Source: Candidatus Thorarchaeota archaeon
Lineage (GTDB): Archaea; Asgardarchaeota; Thorarchaeia; Thorarchaeales; Thorarchaeaceae
Reading direction: 5' to 3'
Length of the DNA stretch: 64,000 nt
Assembly: GCA_008080745.1 (NCBI GenBank)
Contig: SHMX01000001.1
Coordinates: forward strand, 95,359 to 159,358
The first letter of the stretch is position 1; the number at the start of each line of letters is the position of its first letter. The notes below the pieces were generated by a model. The model was given only the letters and a program-made list of their open reading frames with translations. It was not told the origin of the DNA and did not search any database. Positions 44,130 through 53,916 of this stretch are shown here, in pieces. Both the position numbers and the translations under genes were made by a program.

Positions 44130-44957
44130 TTATTCAAGTTTTTCTACCTCTGGTTTCACAATATAGGAATATGAAAACCAGAGCAATATAGCTCCCAACG
44201 TGAATCCCAAAATTGAAGTGACTCCCCATTCAATTTGAAATATCTCAGGAAGATATGCATAGTCACGCGGATATATTGGAAACATCACATAAGCTATCAT
44301 ATTCCACATAAAATGAAATCCTATAGGCGCCCAGAGATTTTTCCCCGACAGATAATATGCTAATCCGAGAACTATCCCACCAAGCATTAGGTTAGTTGTA
44401 AATAAGATAATGAGAGGGATTGGGACTACACCAATAGGAACCCACCAGCTGAAATGAAATAAGGAAAAAATCAATGAACTTACCAAAATACCAGGCACGA
44501 GACCCCATGCTCTAGCCATTCTAGTCATCATATATCCACGATAACATAATTCTTCAAAAAAGGCAACTGGAACTGTGATTATTATTTCTGACATTATTAA
44601 ATCAGCAGTAATCTGACTAGCGGGCCGAAGAACACCCCCCAGAGAGGCAAATGCGACAACTAAGCCAGCAGAAACAATTCCAGCAATACCACCAATGAGT
44701 AAATCACGAATAGTATTGTCATTCATCGATACTCCTAGTTCCTCTATAGATTCTCCACCTTCCCATCGTACGAAATACAAAGGTAGTAGATACATTAAAA
44801 GAAAACTACCAAAGAAAAGAAATGTTACCACAAGAGAGTATGTATAGCCAGTGAAAAAAGATCCCACGACCAAGGGAAGGACTACTATCAGGAACATAAG
44901 GAGAGAAAAGAGTAAGACACGATATGTGTCTGATATAGATGCTCTTGGATCATTCAT
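44130..44957 (-). CDS. CPBP-family (CAAX-like) intramembrane metalloprotease
   Basis: 275 residues from ATG 44957 (GTG 44966 also in frame). About eight hydrophobic helices. The CPBP motifs EELCYRGY (EExxxR, about residue 135), FSLFHF (FxxxH, about 166) and HFMWN (HxxxN, about 220) are intact, so the zinc/catalytic site should be present. Family members cleave prenylated or membrane proteins or are bacteriocin-immunity-like. Convergent with the slipin/NfeD operon. The substrate is unknown. Confidence 0.88.
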   Translation of the reverse strand: MNDPRASISDTYRVLLFSLLMFLIVVLPLVVGSFFTGYTYSLVVTFLFFGSFLLMYLLPLYFVRWEGGESIEELGVSMNDNTIRDLLIGGIAGIVSAGLVVAFASLGGVLRPASQITADLIMSEIIITVPVAFFEELCYRGYMMTRMARAWGLVPGILVSSLIFSLFHFSWWVPIGVVPIPLIILFTTNLMLGGIVLGLAYYLSGKNLWAPIGFHFMWNMIAYVMFPIYPRDYAYLPEIFQIEWGVTSILGFTLGAILLWFSYSYIVKPEVEKLE

Positions 44958-45182
44958 AGTATACACAAGTCTGGTCTGTATTGTTCTAGCCTAAAATTCA
45001 TCCGGTTCGCACTTATAATAAAAGGAATATGAAAATTACACACCGTAAATGTTCTTATGGGAATTTAGAATTCATATCTATAGATACTCAAAACAATGTC
45101 TATTGCCGACTAATTTAAGTATCTGGCGACTCTTGAGAACAAGATAACCTCGAAGAAGTTGTAACATACTTTAAAGCACGAT

Positions 45183-46793
45183 ATGGAGAAAGTTCCTTTG
45201 TCAAAAACGAGAAGACTATTGTTGGAATTTGAAACCGAGGAGGTTGGAAAACAAGCAAGAAGTAATTCAGAGGTTCGAAAAGAATTGGTTCGTGCTATAT
45301 CAGACTCATCGGATATCGTAAGACAAAGAGCACTGCTTGCGACTATAGATTTAGCAGATCCAACAGTCGTTGATGATGTAACAAAAGCTATGAAAGATGA
45401 CGAGGAAGAAGTTCGCATTGCTGCCGCTCAATCATTAGCATTTTATCATCAACCAAAGACTATCCCGATTCTTCTTGAAGGGTTGAAAGATTCTGACCCC
45501 TGGGTACGTTCTCACTGCGCAAAGGGACTATCCAAACTTATACACGGACCTCTCTGGGCAAGACTACCCGAAGAAGATATTGACAAGATTTTATCTGATT
45601 TTCCTGGAATGGTAGAAGAAGATATTCGACAATATCTTACCGAGCTTAAACTTGAACCTGAAGCTATTGATTCGCTAATGAAGTGGAAACGGAAAGATTA
45701 CGAGATAGATATTGACCCCTCAAGATTGGAAGAAGAAATGCTGAGTAAACCCATCATATTTGAATCCGAGAAAATTACAGATAAAACCAGACCGATGACA
45801 CAAGCAGACGAGATTGCATCCATTCTTTCGGAACTACCCAGAGATGTTCTATCAACTCTACCACCAGAGGACTTGAAGCGCTTAACTCCAAAAACAGCAA
45901 GACAGCTCGTTGACTCCTTAAAAGAATCATTCCCAACTGAAACCGAACCAGAAGAGGAAGTAAGAAGGAAAAAGAAAGACACGGGGAAGGTTAGAAAGGT
46001 CAGAAAGGTCCAAAGAGTCAAGAAAAAGAGTGCTCGAGAAGAGATGCTGGCCAAACTACCTGATGAGGTCAAGGAGAGTATGCCCCCAGAAGTGTTAGAG
46101 AATATCAGTGTTGAAGAACTTGAAGCATTGTTGAATATGACTGCCGACTCCGAAGGAGTTGCTGTTGACGTCCCAGAAGAAAAGGTAGAAGAAAAGAAAC
46201 CGAAAAAGGTAAAGAAAAAAGTAGTCAAGAGAGTAAAGAAACGTAAGAAGAAAAAATCACCGCAGCTTGAAGATATAGCTGGGATAGGCCCAGCAACTGT
46301 AGAAAGTCTAAAGGCCGCAGGATTCAACTCAGTTCAAATGTTATCAGAAGCAAAGCCAGAAGAATTGATCGAAAAGGTGGTAGGTGTAGGATCTGCCAGT
46401 GCAGAGAAAATGATAGCAGATGCAAAAATATTAGTTTCTGGTGAAGAGGAAAAAACGAAACCTGAAAAGAAAGGTAGAAAGGAGAAAATGCTTGCAAAAT
46501 TGCCTGCTGAAGTTAGAGAATCCATGGGCAAAGAGGCAATTGATGCCATGACCGAAGAGGAAGTTGAGATGCTCATTTCTTCACTTGGAACTATTGAAAC
46601 CGAAGCACCTGTAACACCTGAAAAGTCAGTAGATTCGAAAATGGATATTCTTGTTGAGAAATATGGTAGAGAGAAGGCAGAGATACTTGCATTAATTCCG
46701 GATGATATGCTTGCAAGTATACCTGAAGATCAAATCAAAGAGATGGATATTCCAACCCTCAAATCGCTCTCACAAGCTTTTGAGCACACTTAG
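45183..46793 (+). CDS. HEAT-repeat / helix-hairpin-helix protein with a four-copy Leu-Pro motif
   Basis: 536 residues. HEAT/PBS-lyase-like repeats at about 30-130 (VRQRALLATIDLADPTVVDD, IAAAQSLAFYHQPKTIPILLE). A Lys/Glu-rich linker and a helix-hairpin-helix domain (about 361-420: LEDIAGIGPATVESLKAAGF). Four degenerate copies of a 30-35-residue motif (LPxxVxxSxPxExLxxxSxxEL-like) begin at about residues 212, 287, 435 and 499. No catalytic motif. It probably is an adaptor that joins a nucleic acid or protein partner via the HhH domain. Its stop lies inside the last codons of the convergent VWA gene (4-base overlap). Confidence 0.8.
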   Translation: MEKVPLSKTRRLLLEFETEEVGKQARSNSEVRKELVRAISDSSDIVRQRALLATIDLADPTVVDDVTKAMKDDEEEVRIAAAQSLAFYHQPKTIPILLEGLKDSDPWVRSHCAKGLSKLIHGPLWARLPEEDIDKILSDFPGMVEEDIRQYLTELKLEPEAIDSLMKWKRKDYEIDIDPSRLEEEMLSKPIIFESEKITDKTRPMTQADEIASILSELPRDVLSTLPPEDLKRLTPKTARQLVDSLKESFPTETEPEEEVRRKKKDTGKVRKVRKVQRVKKKSAREEMLAKLPDEVKESMPPEVLENISVEELEALLNMTADSEGVAVDVPEEKVEEKKPKKVKKKVVKRVKKRKKKKSPQLEDIAGIGPATVESLKAAGFNSVQMLSEAKPEELIEKVVGVGSASAEKMIADAKILVSGEEEKTKPEKKGRKEKMLAKLPAEVRESMGKEAIDAMTEEEVEMLISSLGTIETEAPVTPEKSVDSKMDILVEKYGREKAEILALIPDDMLASIPEDQIKEMDIPTLKSLSQAFEHT

Positions 46794-48070
46794 TCCTCTC
46801 CACCGCGCACAACAACAGCAAACTCCGTGGCCAGACGACCATACCATTCTAGTAAATCACGCATATTATCTACATGACGATATGTTCCATTACCATATTG
46901 AGCCATAGCCAACATAAGCTCTTCATCTATCTCACTCCGTTCACCAAGACCAATACAATAGATGACCAAACGAGATCGGTCTGGAAATCTTTCCTTAAGC
47001 ACCTTTAATGGGGGAGGCCCAAAAGTAGTCATACCATCTGTAAGCATTATGAGCATAGTGGGCTTTTTCTTCTCTCCGAACGCATCTAGAATATCGGCAG
47101 CAGTCTGTAAGGAAGACCCCATTGCAGTGAGGGTTCCCCCTTCTTCAACTTTATCAACCACATGTGTACTTATGATTTGTAGGCCAAGAGCTTTCTCTCT
47201 GCCGGTACACTCAACGAAAGGCTGTACTTCCCCAGTTTCCGAATCAAGGAATGTCATTTCACTAACAGATTTTTCAAAGGTGATTACTGCAACCTTTTCA
47301 CCATAACCTCTACCAACCTTTTCGGCCAGATAAAGTAGTACTGCCATTGCTGCAGCCTCGGCTCTACTAACTTTAGTTCCCTCTTCGAATCTATCGAGAA
47401 AGGCCTGTACCTCTGGATTATCCCCAGCCAAATCCTTTAGGCCCTCTCGTGCATGAGCGATATCTTGAACTGGGACATCGGTGGTTTTCATCGAACCACT
47501 AGTATCGATACACAGGATTGCATTGAAGGGTGTAGCAATTCCAATAGTTTTGAACTGATAACCTGTACGTTCCTTTAATGCTTCAAAGGCTAGTTTTGCA
47601 AAGCTCTTACCGGTCAGAGAGGGTCTAGTTATGAGAATCTCGACCTTTACATCTAGTTCAGGCCAATTGAAGGACATACCAGGATACACTAGCCGTCCAC
47701 CAATCAACTTCTCTAGTGAATCAAATGATTCAGCTGCTCTGCTAACAAGATCATCGGTATTGGCATCCTCTGTTAGGGGTTTGAGACCAAATTCCACATA
47801 TTCCAAAGCAATCATATCTTCATCATAAAGGGATACTTCAACCTCATCCCCTTCCATCAATAGTGATGCCTCTAGAACGAGTGAATCAACCACAATCTGA
47901 TTTTCATCAATCTCTTTATTCTTGCGTATCTCTGCTGCACCCCAAAAACTACTGTGGGGATCTTCAAAGATCACAATTGACCCAATATCTGCTTTTAGCT
48001 TCTTTGCAGTATCGGGATGTAGATTGGCGTAACCTCTAAGGTCTCCGCCATCAATGATTTCAAGCTTCAC
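46790..48070 (-). CDS. VWA protein with N-terminal Cdc48-N-like barrel
   Basis: 426 residues, GTG start. Residues about 1-100 resemble the double-psi barrel and following part of the Cdc48/VAT N-domain (GYANLHPDTAKKLKADIGSIV, a QIVVDSLVLEASLLMEGDEVEVSL strand set). The VWA domain begins near 180 with an intact MIDAS DTSGSMK (about 187), followed by a 45-residue insert (FLDRFEEGTKVSRAEAAAM), TLTAMGSSLQTAA threonine and MLTDGMTTFG aspartate. No ATPase domain is fused. The protein probably recognises a partner through the barrel and a metal-dependent contact. It heads a minus-strand pair with the amidohydrolase upstream (75 bases away). Confidence 0.82.
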   Translation of the reverse strand: MKLEIIDGGDLRGYANLHPDTAKKLKADIGSIVIFEDPHSSFWGAAEIRKNKEIDENQIVVDSLVLEASLLMEGDEVEVSLYDEDMIALEYVEFGLKPLTEDANTDDLVSRAAESFDSLEKLIGGRLVYPGMSFNWPELDVKVEILITRPSLTGKSFAKLAFEALKERTGYQFKTIGIATPFNAILCIDTSGSMKTTDVPVQDIAHAREGLKDLAGDNPEVQAFLDRFEEGTKVSRAEAAAMAVLLYLAEKVGRGYGEKVAVITFEKSVSEMTFLDSETGEVQPFVECTGREKALGLQIISTHVVDKVEEGGTLTAMGSSLQTAADILDAFGEKKKPTMLIMLTDGMTTFGPPPLKVLKERFPDRSRLVIYCIGLGERSEIDEELMLAMAQYGNGTYRHVDNMRDLLEWYGRLATEFAVVVRGGED

Positions 48071-48145
48071 TGATTTTGTGATTGTAGTAGCCTCCTTATC
48101 CGTTGATAATGTATTCCTGAGTTGTGTTATAAAATCTGAGGTGAG

Positions 48146-49636
48146 CTAGGTAAATAACTCTGAAATATGAGCAAATACCTCGTCAAAACTAGATATCTCC
48201 TCATCTGTAGCCTCTAATTCATCGTATAATGAAGGTGGTATCTCGTGAGATGCCAATTCAAGAGATGTTAATGCCTGCTTACCATGGGTCTGGAGCATAG
48301 CAACTCGTAAGAAGCCTAGATTCTCTCTGATCCAAAGATGCATCTCTTTTGAACCGTTTCGTTTTCTAAGTGCGGCAATAATCGAATCAAATTGGATTCC
48401 ATTATAAGCACCCTTTCTAACAGATTCTGGCATAGGCCAGGTATGACTAGGTGGAATCATCATATCTAGAGATGCTACATCTACATCTTTTCGTAAAGAT
48501 ATTTTCGCTAAAATATGTTCAATTGATACCTTTGGAGAGGAAGTTGCTGTGAATTGCTGAGCTTTTGCAATAGTTTGTGACCTAGTGCTGAAAGGTCGAT
48601 TGATAAGAAAAAGAGCATTACCGGCCAATATTCGTTGTGCATCTGATAGAGTACCAGGAAAATCATGAGAGAGTAGAAAAAGAATGAGATCTACTGCTTG
48701 AACCGAAAGAAAACTGTAATCAGTTCCAAAGAGGATTTTTCTAGACCATTCCTTATCCCCATTTCTAATTCTGTCCTTTGCCATCTCAAACAATACAGGT
48801 ATATCTTTTCCATGGAGGCTTGAGGTTTCCCCAAAGAGAGCAGGATCTCTAAGAATCTGATACAATTTGGGATCGCCAGGATTCATTCCACAATGTGCCA
48901 ATATCACCCTCAAGTCGTCTTTTATCTTTGGTTCTCTTTCACGAACACTCGAAACGAGACTATGAATCTTCTCAGCTGTACGAATATTTCGGGTATCGAA
49001 TATAACAGGTATCCTAAGTTCAGCAGCACGCTTCAAAACACGAGCGGTCATGTCATCTTTTATTTCATCAACGAATAGTTGTGCAAGTGGATGTAACTTG
49101 AGACCCCTCAATCCTAGTGTCCTAATGGCGTAATCTAATTCATCCACGGCGGAATTTCTTGAGATAGCTGATGCATCCTTTGGGTCAACTCGGCAAAATC
49201 CAATTAGTCTCGAAGAATTAGGAGAACGGGTTGTCCATCCTGCAATTTTCTCGTTAGATGTATGAAATGAAGGTACCTCTGGAAATCCATTTTTTGCATA
49301 ATCGTCAGTATATGGAAAAACTACTGTTCTATCCACTAACCATCCATGATTCAACCTATTCCAACTTTTCTTTGCCTTAAAAATCTCAGAAACAAAAGGC
49401 GTGGGAACTACCCCAACAGGTTCAAAGAGAAAACCGTCATTATCTTTGATATCTTCGATTAGTTTTTGCATCTCAAACCATAACAAAGCGTAGAATTCGT
49501 AAGCTCCAGAGGGTGTATTTTGATGTCCTTTCTCACGACCCATATGATGATGAAAATCTACAATATACAAACGATATTCATCATTCTTCTTGATACCCTG
49601 TCTGGGTATATCACGAGTCGCTCGTACAAGTAACAC
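48146..49636 (-). CDS. Amidohydrolase-2-type metal-dependent hydrolase with helical C-terminal extension
   Basis: 496 residues from GTG 49636, with GGTGAGG eight bases upstream. Metal-binding residues of the amidohydrolase superfamily are kept: VDFHHHMG (HxH about 30), GLKLHPL (about 178), LAHCGM (about 244) and FGTDYS (about 305, the catalytic Asp). Residues about 330-496 form a helical extension without a known fold. Such enzymes hydrolyse or decarboxylate small carboxylates or amides; the substrate is unknown. It is divergent from the paralogous gene at 49775, in which these residues are lost. Confidence 0.82.
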   Translation of the reverse strand: MLLVRATRDIPRQGIKKNDEYRLYIVDFHHHMGREKGHQNTPSGAYEFYALLWFEMQKLIEDIKDNDGFLFEPVGVVPTPFVSEIFKAKKSWNRLNHGWLVDRTVVFPYTDDYAKNGFPEVPSFHTSNEKIAGWTTRSPNSSRLIGFCRVDPKDASAISRNSAVDELDYAIRTLGLRGLKLHPLAQLFVDEIKDDMTARVLKRAAELRIPVIFDTRNIRTAEKIHSLVSSVREREPKIKDDLRVILAHCGMNPGDPKLYQILRDPALFGETSSLHGKDIPVLFEMAKDRIRNGDKEWSRKILFGTDYSFLSVQAVDLILFLLSHDFPGTLSDAQRILAGNALFLINRPFSTRSQTIAKAQQFTATSSPKVSIEHILAKISLRKDVDVASLDMMIPPSHTWPMPESVRKGAYNGIQFDSIIAALRKRNGSKEMHLWIRENLGFLRVAMLQTHGKQALTSLELASHEIPPSLYDELEATDEEISSFDEVFAHISELFT

Positions 49637-49774
49637 TCAGCAGACCTCACCATTCAATAATACACAATGATGATAAAGTATTGTGTAAATACAGGATATG
49701 CTGAAAGATTCCCATTAGGCATATATCATTTCAAACGAAGATGCAAGTACAAGTTACTCGATGTGTAAGGTCTT

Positions 49775-52411
49775 ATGATTGTGGTAGAAGATAATGAGGT
49801 AGGTGAAATTCAAAGGTTTCTTGTGGCAGATGCTCATATAGAGATGGGTTCTGTACAGATTGGAAAAGAAAAGCGGGAATTTAACCCGGAGAGAGTATTT
49901 TCGTACTTTCGATTGGTGGAAAATCAACTGTTTGATTTTGCAAACAAATACCCCTCTGCCTTTCGATATATCCCCAGAAAGGCATATGGTTATCTGACTA
50001 GACCCCCAATTCTGAGTGAGTTGTACAAAAATGTCTTAGAATCAGGAGAACACAATTGGCTAATTGATCTATTCTTTGCCAATCCCCTCCTAAAAATAGT
50101 AGATAAACCACTCCCAAAACAACAACAAATCCGAAATACCGAATATGTCTATCGTATAGCTATGGAGCCGCCCTACAGCCCTAGATTTTACTATAATCAA
50201 GAGATGAGTTTTGGCCTTAGAAATCCCCCAGGCTGGTCCTGTAGAATTGATGTTGATGAGCTTGAAAAAGTCATTAATGGACCAAATAGATCCTATCTCT
50301 TAGATTACATCCGAGGAAACCTACCAATATTTGTTACACTTGACAGACCTGAAGAAATGGACAAACTTCTCAAATGGATTATATTCATAAAAGATGCTGG
50401 TTTGAAATTTCCAAATCTAATTCTTAGTGTCAAGGATCACAAACCATGGGAAGAAGATATTCTTCGGCTTTTTGATATTCCTAACGTAATGATTACAACT
50501 TCTGGAGCAACAATTGCTTCTCTTAATTTGATAATAAAACACCTTAGAAAGATGAAGGGTGATTGGGCTTCGAAAATTATCTTTGCTAGCTCCTATCCAG
50601 AAACAAACACAGGAGATGGAATTGCTGAGATATTGAGCTTCCTTCTCAGTAAAAATCTCAATGCAAACCCTCAACAAATACAACGCATTCTAGCAGGTAA
50701 TCTTCTTGCAATGCTTCCTCTCAGACCGCCCTATTTGCAATACAAGGAGAGTAAAGCTAGTTTAATTGCCCAATTGAAACTGGGAAGATCAACTGTAGCT
50801 GAATTATCTAGGATTTCCCAGGTTTTGGCAGCAAAACAGATACAAGGAATTATATCCGTAGATCATACGCTTACCGAGAAGGGTGGAGGTGTGAATCTAG
50901 AACAAGTAGTCGTTACTGTTAAAGACCCTGCATCAAAAACAGCTACAAGCTTCGGCCTAATTCTAAAAAAAGATGGAACCACCATTCTATCTGGATGGGA
51001 TAAAGAAACCGAACAACAAATGAAGAAGCGGGATGCTGATTCATTCTCTGAAATCACTATCAAAAAAGCTGAAAAAAGAGCTATACTACTCAAGACACCC
51101 GCTCAATTGAGTAAACTAAATCTTATTCTATTGGATATTCTTGGAATTAAAAATTCTCATGAGGTCATATCTGCACTACAGTATAGCGTAGAAAGAACTC
51201 ACCAACAACCGGGCTCGATTTTCATGTGTGAGAAGGATATGAAAAAACTGGAACTAGAAGAGAACGATTGGGTGCTGGCCCTTGAAACCAAGACGGGTCA
51301 ATGGTGGCCAAGTAAAGTGGGAATCCGGAGAGATTGTCCAAGCAGAAAAATACTGATATCAAATCAAGATGCAATCCTCATGCGTCTAGGTGAAGAATCA
51401 GGAGTAGACTTGGTGAAATACAGTGGCCTGATTTACGATATTCAGGATGCGGTATTTGCCTTTGATGCACCAGGTAACCTCTCCGAGTCAGAAGTGATAT
51501 CATATGTTTACCTCCATGAACGCGAAATCAAGGAAGTATTAGCAAGACATCTACATGGAAGAGGTAACAAATTGTGGTTTGACACTAAAAATATCCCAAT
51601 TTATTTCACTCTCCAAAAGACAGACCCAACTCTTGAAATGGGACAGCTAGGAAAAGTTGAACCCAAGAATATTGAGTTCACACCATTACAATATACTAGC
51701 AATCTCAATACGATTGTGTGTATTGTGTTGGATGAAGGGATGAATATTAGAGATATTCCCCTTAAGACAGTGTATTCTGTCAGAAAAGGATTTTCGAGAC
51801 TTACAAAGCTCGTACCAGAACTAATGGATTTCTTGAACGGATTAGGAGAACAAATTTCACGGGCAGAATTGGCTTGTCTTATCAGCCTACAGATAATTCA
51901 ATCCCTAATTGATAACCAAAGTGATGGAAAATTTGGACTGTGTATAGTAACTGATTCAGTCAACAAGTTCTCCATCCAAAGAGGAGAAATAATACAGAAC
52001 TATGTTTCATTCTCTCATGATATGCAATCAGAAGAGGTTCTGACCGCGTTGATTTACACCGTTTTGGATGCCTATAAGGAACCATTGGGAGAAGATAACT
52101 TTTCATTGGCATTTCGATCAATTGCAGAAATGATGGAAGATATTGGTGATGAACGTCCAACACTAGTTGAAATGATTGGAAATGGCATAGATCTCGGGGA
52201 TAAAGAGCCCATTCCATACCTTCATGCCATATCAAAAACTCAAAAATATCACATTGATTATATTGGAATTGGAGAGGATTTCGACCCGAAGAAAATCGAG
52301 GACTATCTCAAAAATCTAAGTGCTTCAATAACTCCAATTTCTCGATTTTCACTCCATACTTTTGCAGGACACCTAGCTTCAACAATATACGACCTAGTTA
52401 ACCGAAGATAA
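49775..52411 (+). CDS. Inactive amidohydrolase-like domain fused to barrel and degenerate VWA domain
   Basis: 878 residues. Residues 1-330 align with the amidohydrolase at 48146-49636, including the shared end QRILAGN, but the HxH is DAHIEMG (second His is Glu) and FGTDYS became FASSYP (catalytic Asp lost), so it is probably a pseudoenzyme. After a helical part, a barrel-like segment (about 480-560, SIFMCEKDMKKLELEENDWV) and a VWA domain (about 640-878) follow, the latter with MIDAS degenerated to LDEGMN. The insert LPELMDFLNGLGEQISRAELA matches the same insert in the VWA protein at 46790. The gene therefore looks like a fusion of the two neighbouring partners. Confidence 0.78.
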   Translation: MIVVEDNEVGEIQRFLVADAHIEMGSVQIGKEKREFNPERVFSYFRLVENQLFDFANKYPSAFRYIPRKAYGYLTRPPILSELYKNVLESGEHNWLIDLFFANPLLKIVDKPLPKQQQIRNTEYVYRIAMEPPYSPRFYYNQEMSFGLRNPPGWSCRIDVDELEKVINGPNRSYLLDYIRGNLPIFVTLDRPEEMDKLLKWIIFIKDAGLKFPNLILSVKDHKPWEEDILRLFDIPNVMITTSGATIASLNLIIKHLRKMKGDWASKIIFASSYPETNTGDGIAEILSFLLSKNLNANPQQIQRILAGNLLAMLPLRPPYLQYKESKASLIAQLKLGRSTVAELSRISQVLAAKQIQGIISVDHTLTEKGGGVNLEQVVVTVKDPASKTATSFGLILKKDGTTILSGWDKETEQQMKKRDADSFSEITIKKAEKRAILLKTPAQLSKLNLILLDILGIKNSHEVISALQYSVERTHQQPGSIFMCEKDMKKLELEENDWVLALETKTGQWWPSKVGIRRDCPSRKILISNQDAILMRLGEESGVDLVKYSGLIYDIQDAVFAFDAPGNLSESEVISYVYLHEREIKEVLARHLHGRGNKLWFDTKNIPIYFTLQKTDPTLEMGQLGKVEPKNIEFTPLQYTSNLNTIVCIVLDEGMNIRDIPLKTVYSVRKGFSRLTKLVPELMDFLNGLGEQISRAELACLISLQIIQSLIDNQSDGKFGLCIVTDSVNKFSIQRGEIIQNYVSFSHDMQSEEVLTALIYTVLDAYKEPLGEDNFSLAFRSIAEMMEDIGDERPTLVEMIGNGIDLGDKEPIPYLHAISKTQKYHIDYIGIGEDFDPKKIEDYLKNLSASITPISRFSLHTFAGHLASTIYDLVNRR

Positions 52412-52417
52412 TAGACC

Positions 52418-52678
52418 TCATTCAGCTAATGCTTCCAAAGAATCAATTCGTTCTTCTACGAATTCTAGTTCAGCTTCAGCCTGATAAATAAGACCATCAA
52501 TTTCTTCAAGGATGGTCAAGAAATACTTGAATTCTTGAGAAGTCATAATCGAAGACGATTCATCAGACTTCGAGAGGTATTGATTAAGTTTTAGTTCAGT
52601 TTCGGTCAATCGTTGTAGTATTGATTCAACCATAGATACGCGCTTGGATAATAGTTCGACTTTTTGTATAATTCTCAT
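52418..52678 (-). CDS. Small coiled-coil protein, last gene of the VWA operon
   Basis: 86 residues from ATG 52678 (TTG 52684 in frame). Entirely helical with leucine heptads (LLSKRVSMVESILQRL, TILEEIDGLIYQAEAELEF), no other motif. It starts two bases after the stop codon of the upstream gene and is thus almost certainly co-translated. It may pair with the coiled coil at the end of that protein. It ends tail to tail with the pseudo-amidohydrolase fusion, 6 bases apart. Confidence 0.75.
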   Translation of the reverse strand: MRIIQKVELLSKRVSMVESILQRLTETELKLNQYLSKSDESSSIMTSQEFKYFLTILEEIDGLIYQAEAELEFVEERIDSLEALAE

Positions 52679-52680
52679 TT

Positions 52681-53916
52681 TCAAAAAGCTCCAAGTTTCT
52701 TTGAACTCATCTTTTTCTCTACGCTTTCTAATCTTTTGGCCAGTCTCTCCATTTTGGTAATTACATTATTCAAACGCTTCTGAAATACATCAATCATTGT
52801 ACTGATGTCGGGGGATAGAGAAATAGTGTCGGATTCTGCTATCTGATCAGCAACTAATTTATCCAGATTCTTTTCAATTACCCCAAGTCTCCGATTTATT
52901 TCTGCAGCTTGTATTTCTTCAATCCTAGTATATAGGTCTTCAACTTTCTTCTGCAATGAAATAATTTCCTTTTGGGTAAGTTCCTCCTTTTCATGGGTCA
53001 CTTTTTCTTTGCTACCTAATGATGGGGAGGATAAAACCGATTTGGGTGATTCCAGAATAATTTCTTTTGTTTTCGCTGGTGGCCTCATCCTTTCTTTTGT
53101 TTTTAGCCACAAAGGAAGTAGATATCTGTGAGTCAATTCTTCCAGAGTGATATCTTTTATAATCGCAAATACCGCATAATTTCGAGGATTATCCCACAGA
53201 ATCATTTCGAAATGGTCTTCTTTTATGAAAATTGCTGAAACTATACCATTCTTCGAACTCAAAACTGTATCGAAGTTGAGTACCCAAGAGGAAAAAAGTA
53301 AGGCAAAAATAGGAGATTCTTGAGCATTTTTGGTACTAAATACTAATTTATCGGACTCTCTCTCAAGTGAGCCACGAATCCATTTTGCGGGATTTATCTT
53401 TCCACGCGGTATTGATAGCACAATAGCATCAGTGACCATATCATTTGCTACATCTATTTTCAATTGCTCTATATAATCAACCTTGGGTTCCTTGAATTCG
53501 CTCATCAGAGGAACTCCAAGCACATATTTTGAGACCAATCTGCCGATATCTTGGGGAGTGTATCCTTCAAGACGAAAAGTTAATGCTAATTTGGAATTTG
53601 GTTTTTTTGTACCATCATCAAGAATAATGGCTAATTTCTCTTCAGTTAGACCTTGAGAACCAGTAAGAATGATTCCGGTTCGTTTTGGCAGATCGACTCC
53701 ACGATCAATCATCAAGTTCACACTTTTTTCCGTTGGAATCACATAACCTTCTTGAATCGTATCATCTTGAAGTGTGCCCTCAAAACCCTTTAGAACAATT
53801 CCACGTTCCACCCAGCCCTTCTCGATTGAGGATTCTGCCAATCTGGAGCAGATATATCCTTCAATTTGTTCGCTTAAATAGAGGGCATGTAAATGAGTCG
53901 CTAAATCTTCAACCAT
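52681..53916 (-). CDS. Unknown protein with C-terminal coiled coil, third gene of the VWA operon
   Basis: 411 residues. The N-terminal 290 residues are mixed alpha/beta with no recognised motif (GIILTGSQGLTEEKLAIILDD, NPRNYAVFAIIKDI); it has no membrane segment. Residues about 310-411 are a charged coiled coil (KKVEDLYTRIEEIQ, KLVADQIAES, VITKMERLAKRLESVEKK). Its start overlaps the end of the VWA gene by 8 bases. It may act as scaffold between the VWA proteins. I do not recognise the family. Confidence 0.7.
   Translation of the reverse strand: MVEDLATHLHALYLSEQIEGYICSRLAESSIEKGWVERGIVLKGFEGTLQDDTIQEGYVIPTEKSVNLMIDRGVDLPKRTGIILTGSQGLTEEKLAIILDDGTKKPNSKLALTFRLEGYTPQDIGRLVSKYVLGVPLMSEFKEPKVDYIEQLKIDVANDMVTDAIVLSIPRGKINPAKWIRGSLERESDKLVFSTKNAQESPIFALLFSSWVLNFDTVLSSKNGIVSAIFIKEDHFEMILWDNPRNYAVFAIIKDITLEELTHRYLLPLWLKTKERMRPPAKTKEIILESPKSVLSSPSLGSKEKVTHEKEELTQKEIISLQKKVEDLYTRIEEIQAAEINRRLGVIEKNLDKLVADQIAESDTISLSPDISTMIDVFQKRLNNVITKMERLAKRLESVEKKMSSKKLGAF

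Noticed and set aside
45698..46327. Long Ser/Phe-rich open frame opposite the HEAT/HhH gene
   Set aside because: Shadow of a Lys/Glu-rich coding strand; composition is simply the complement.
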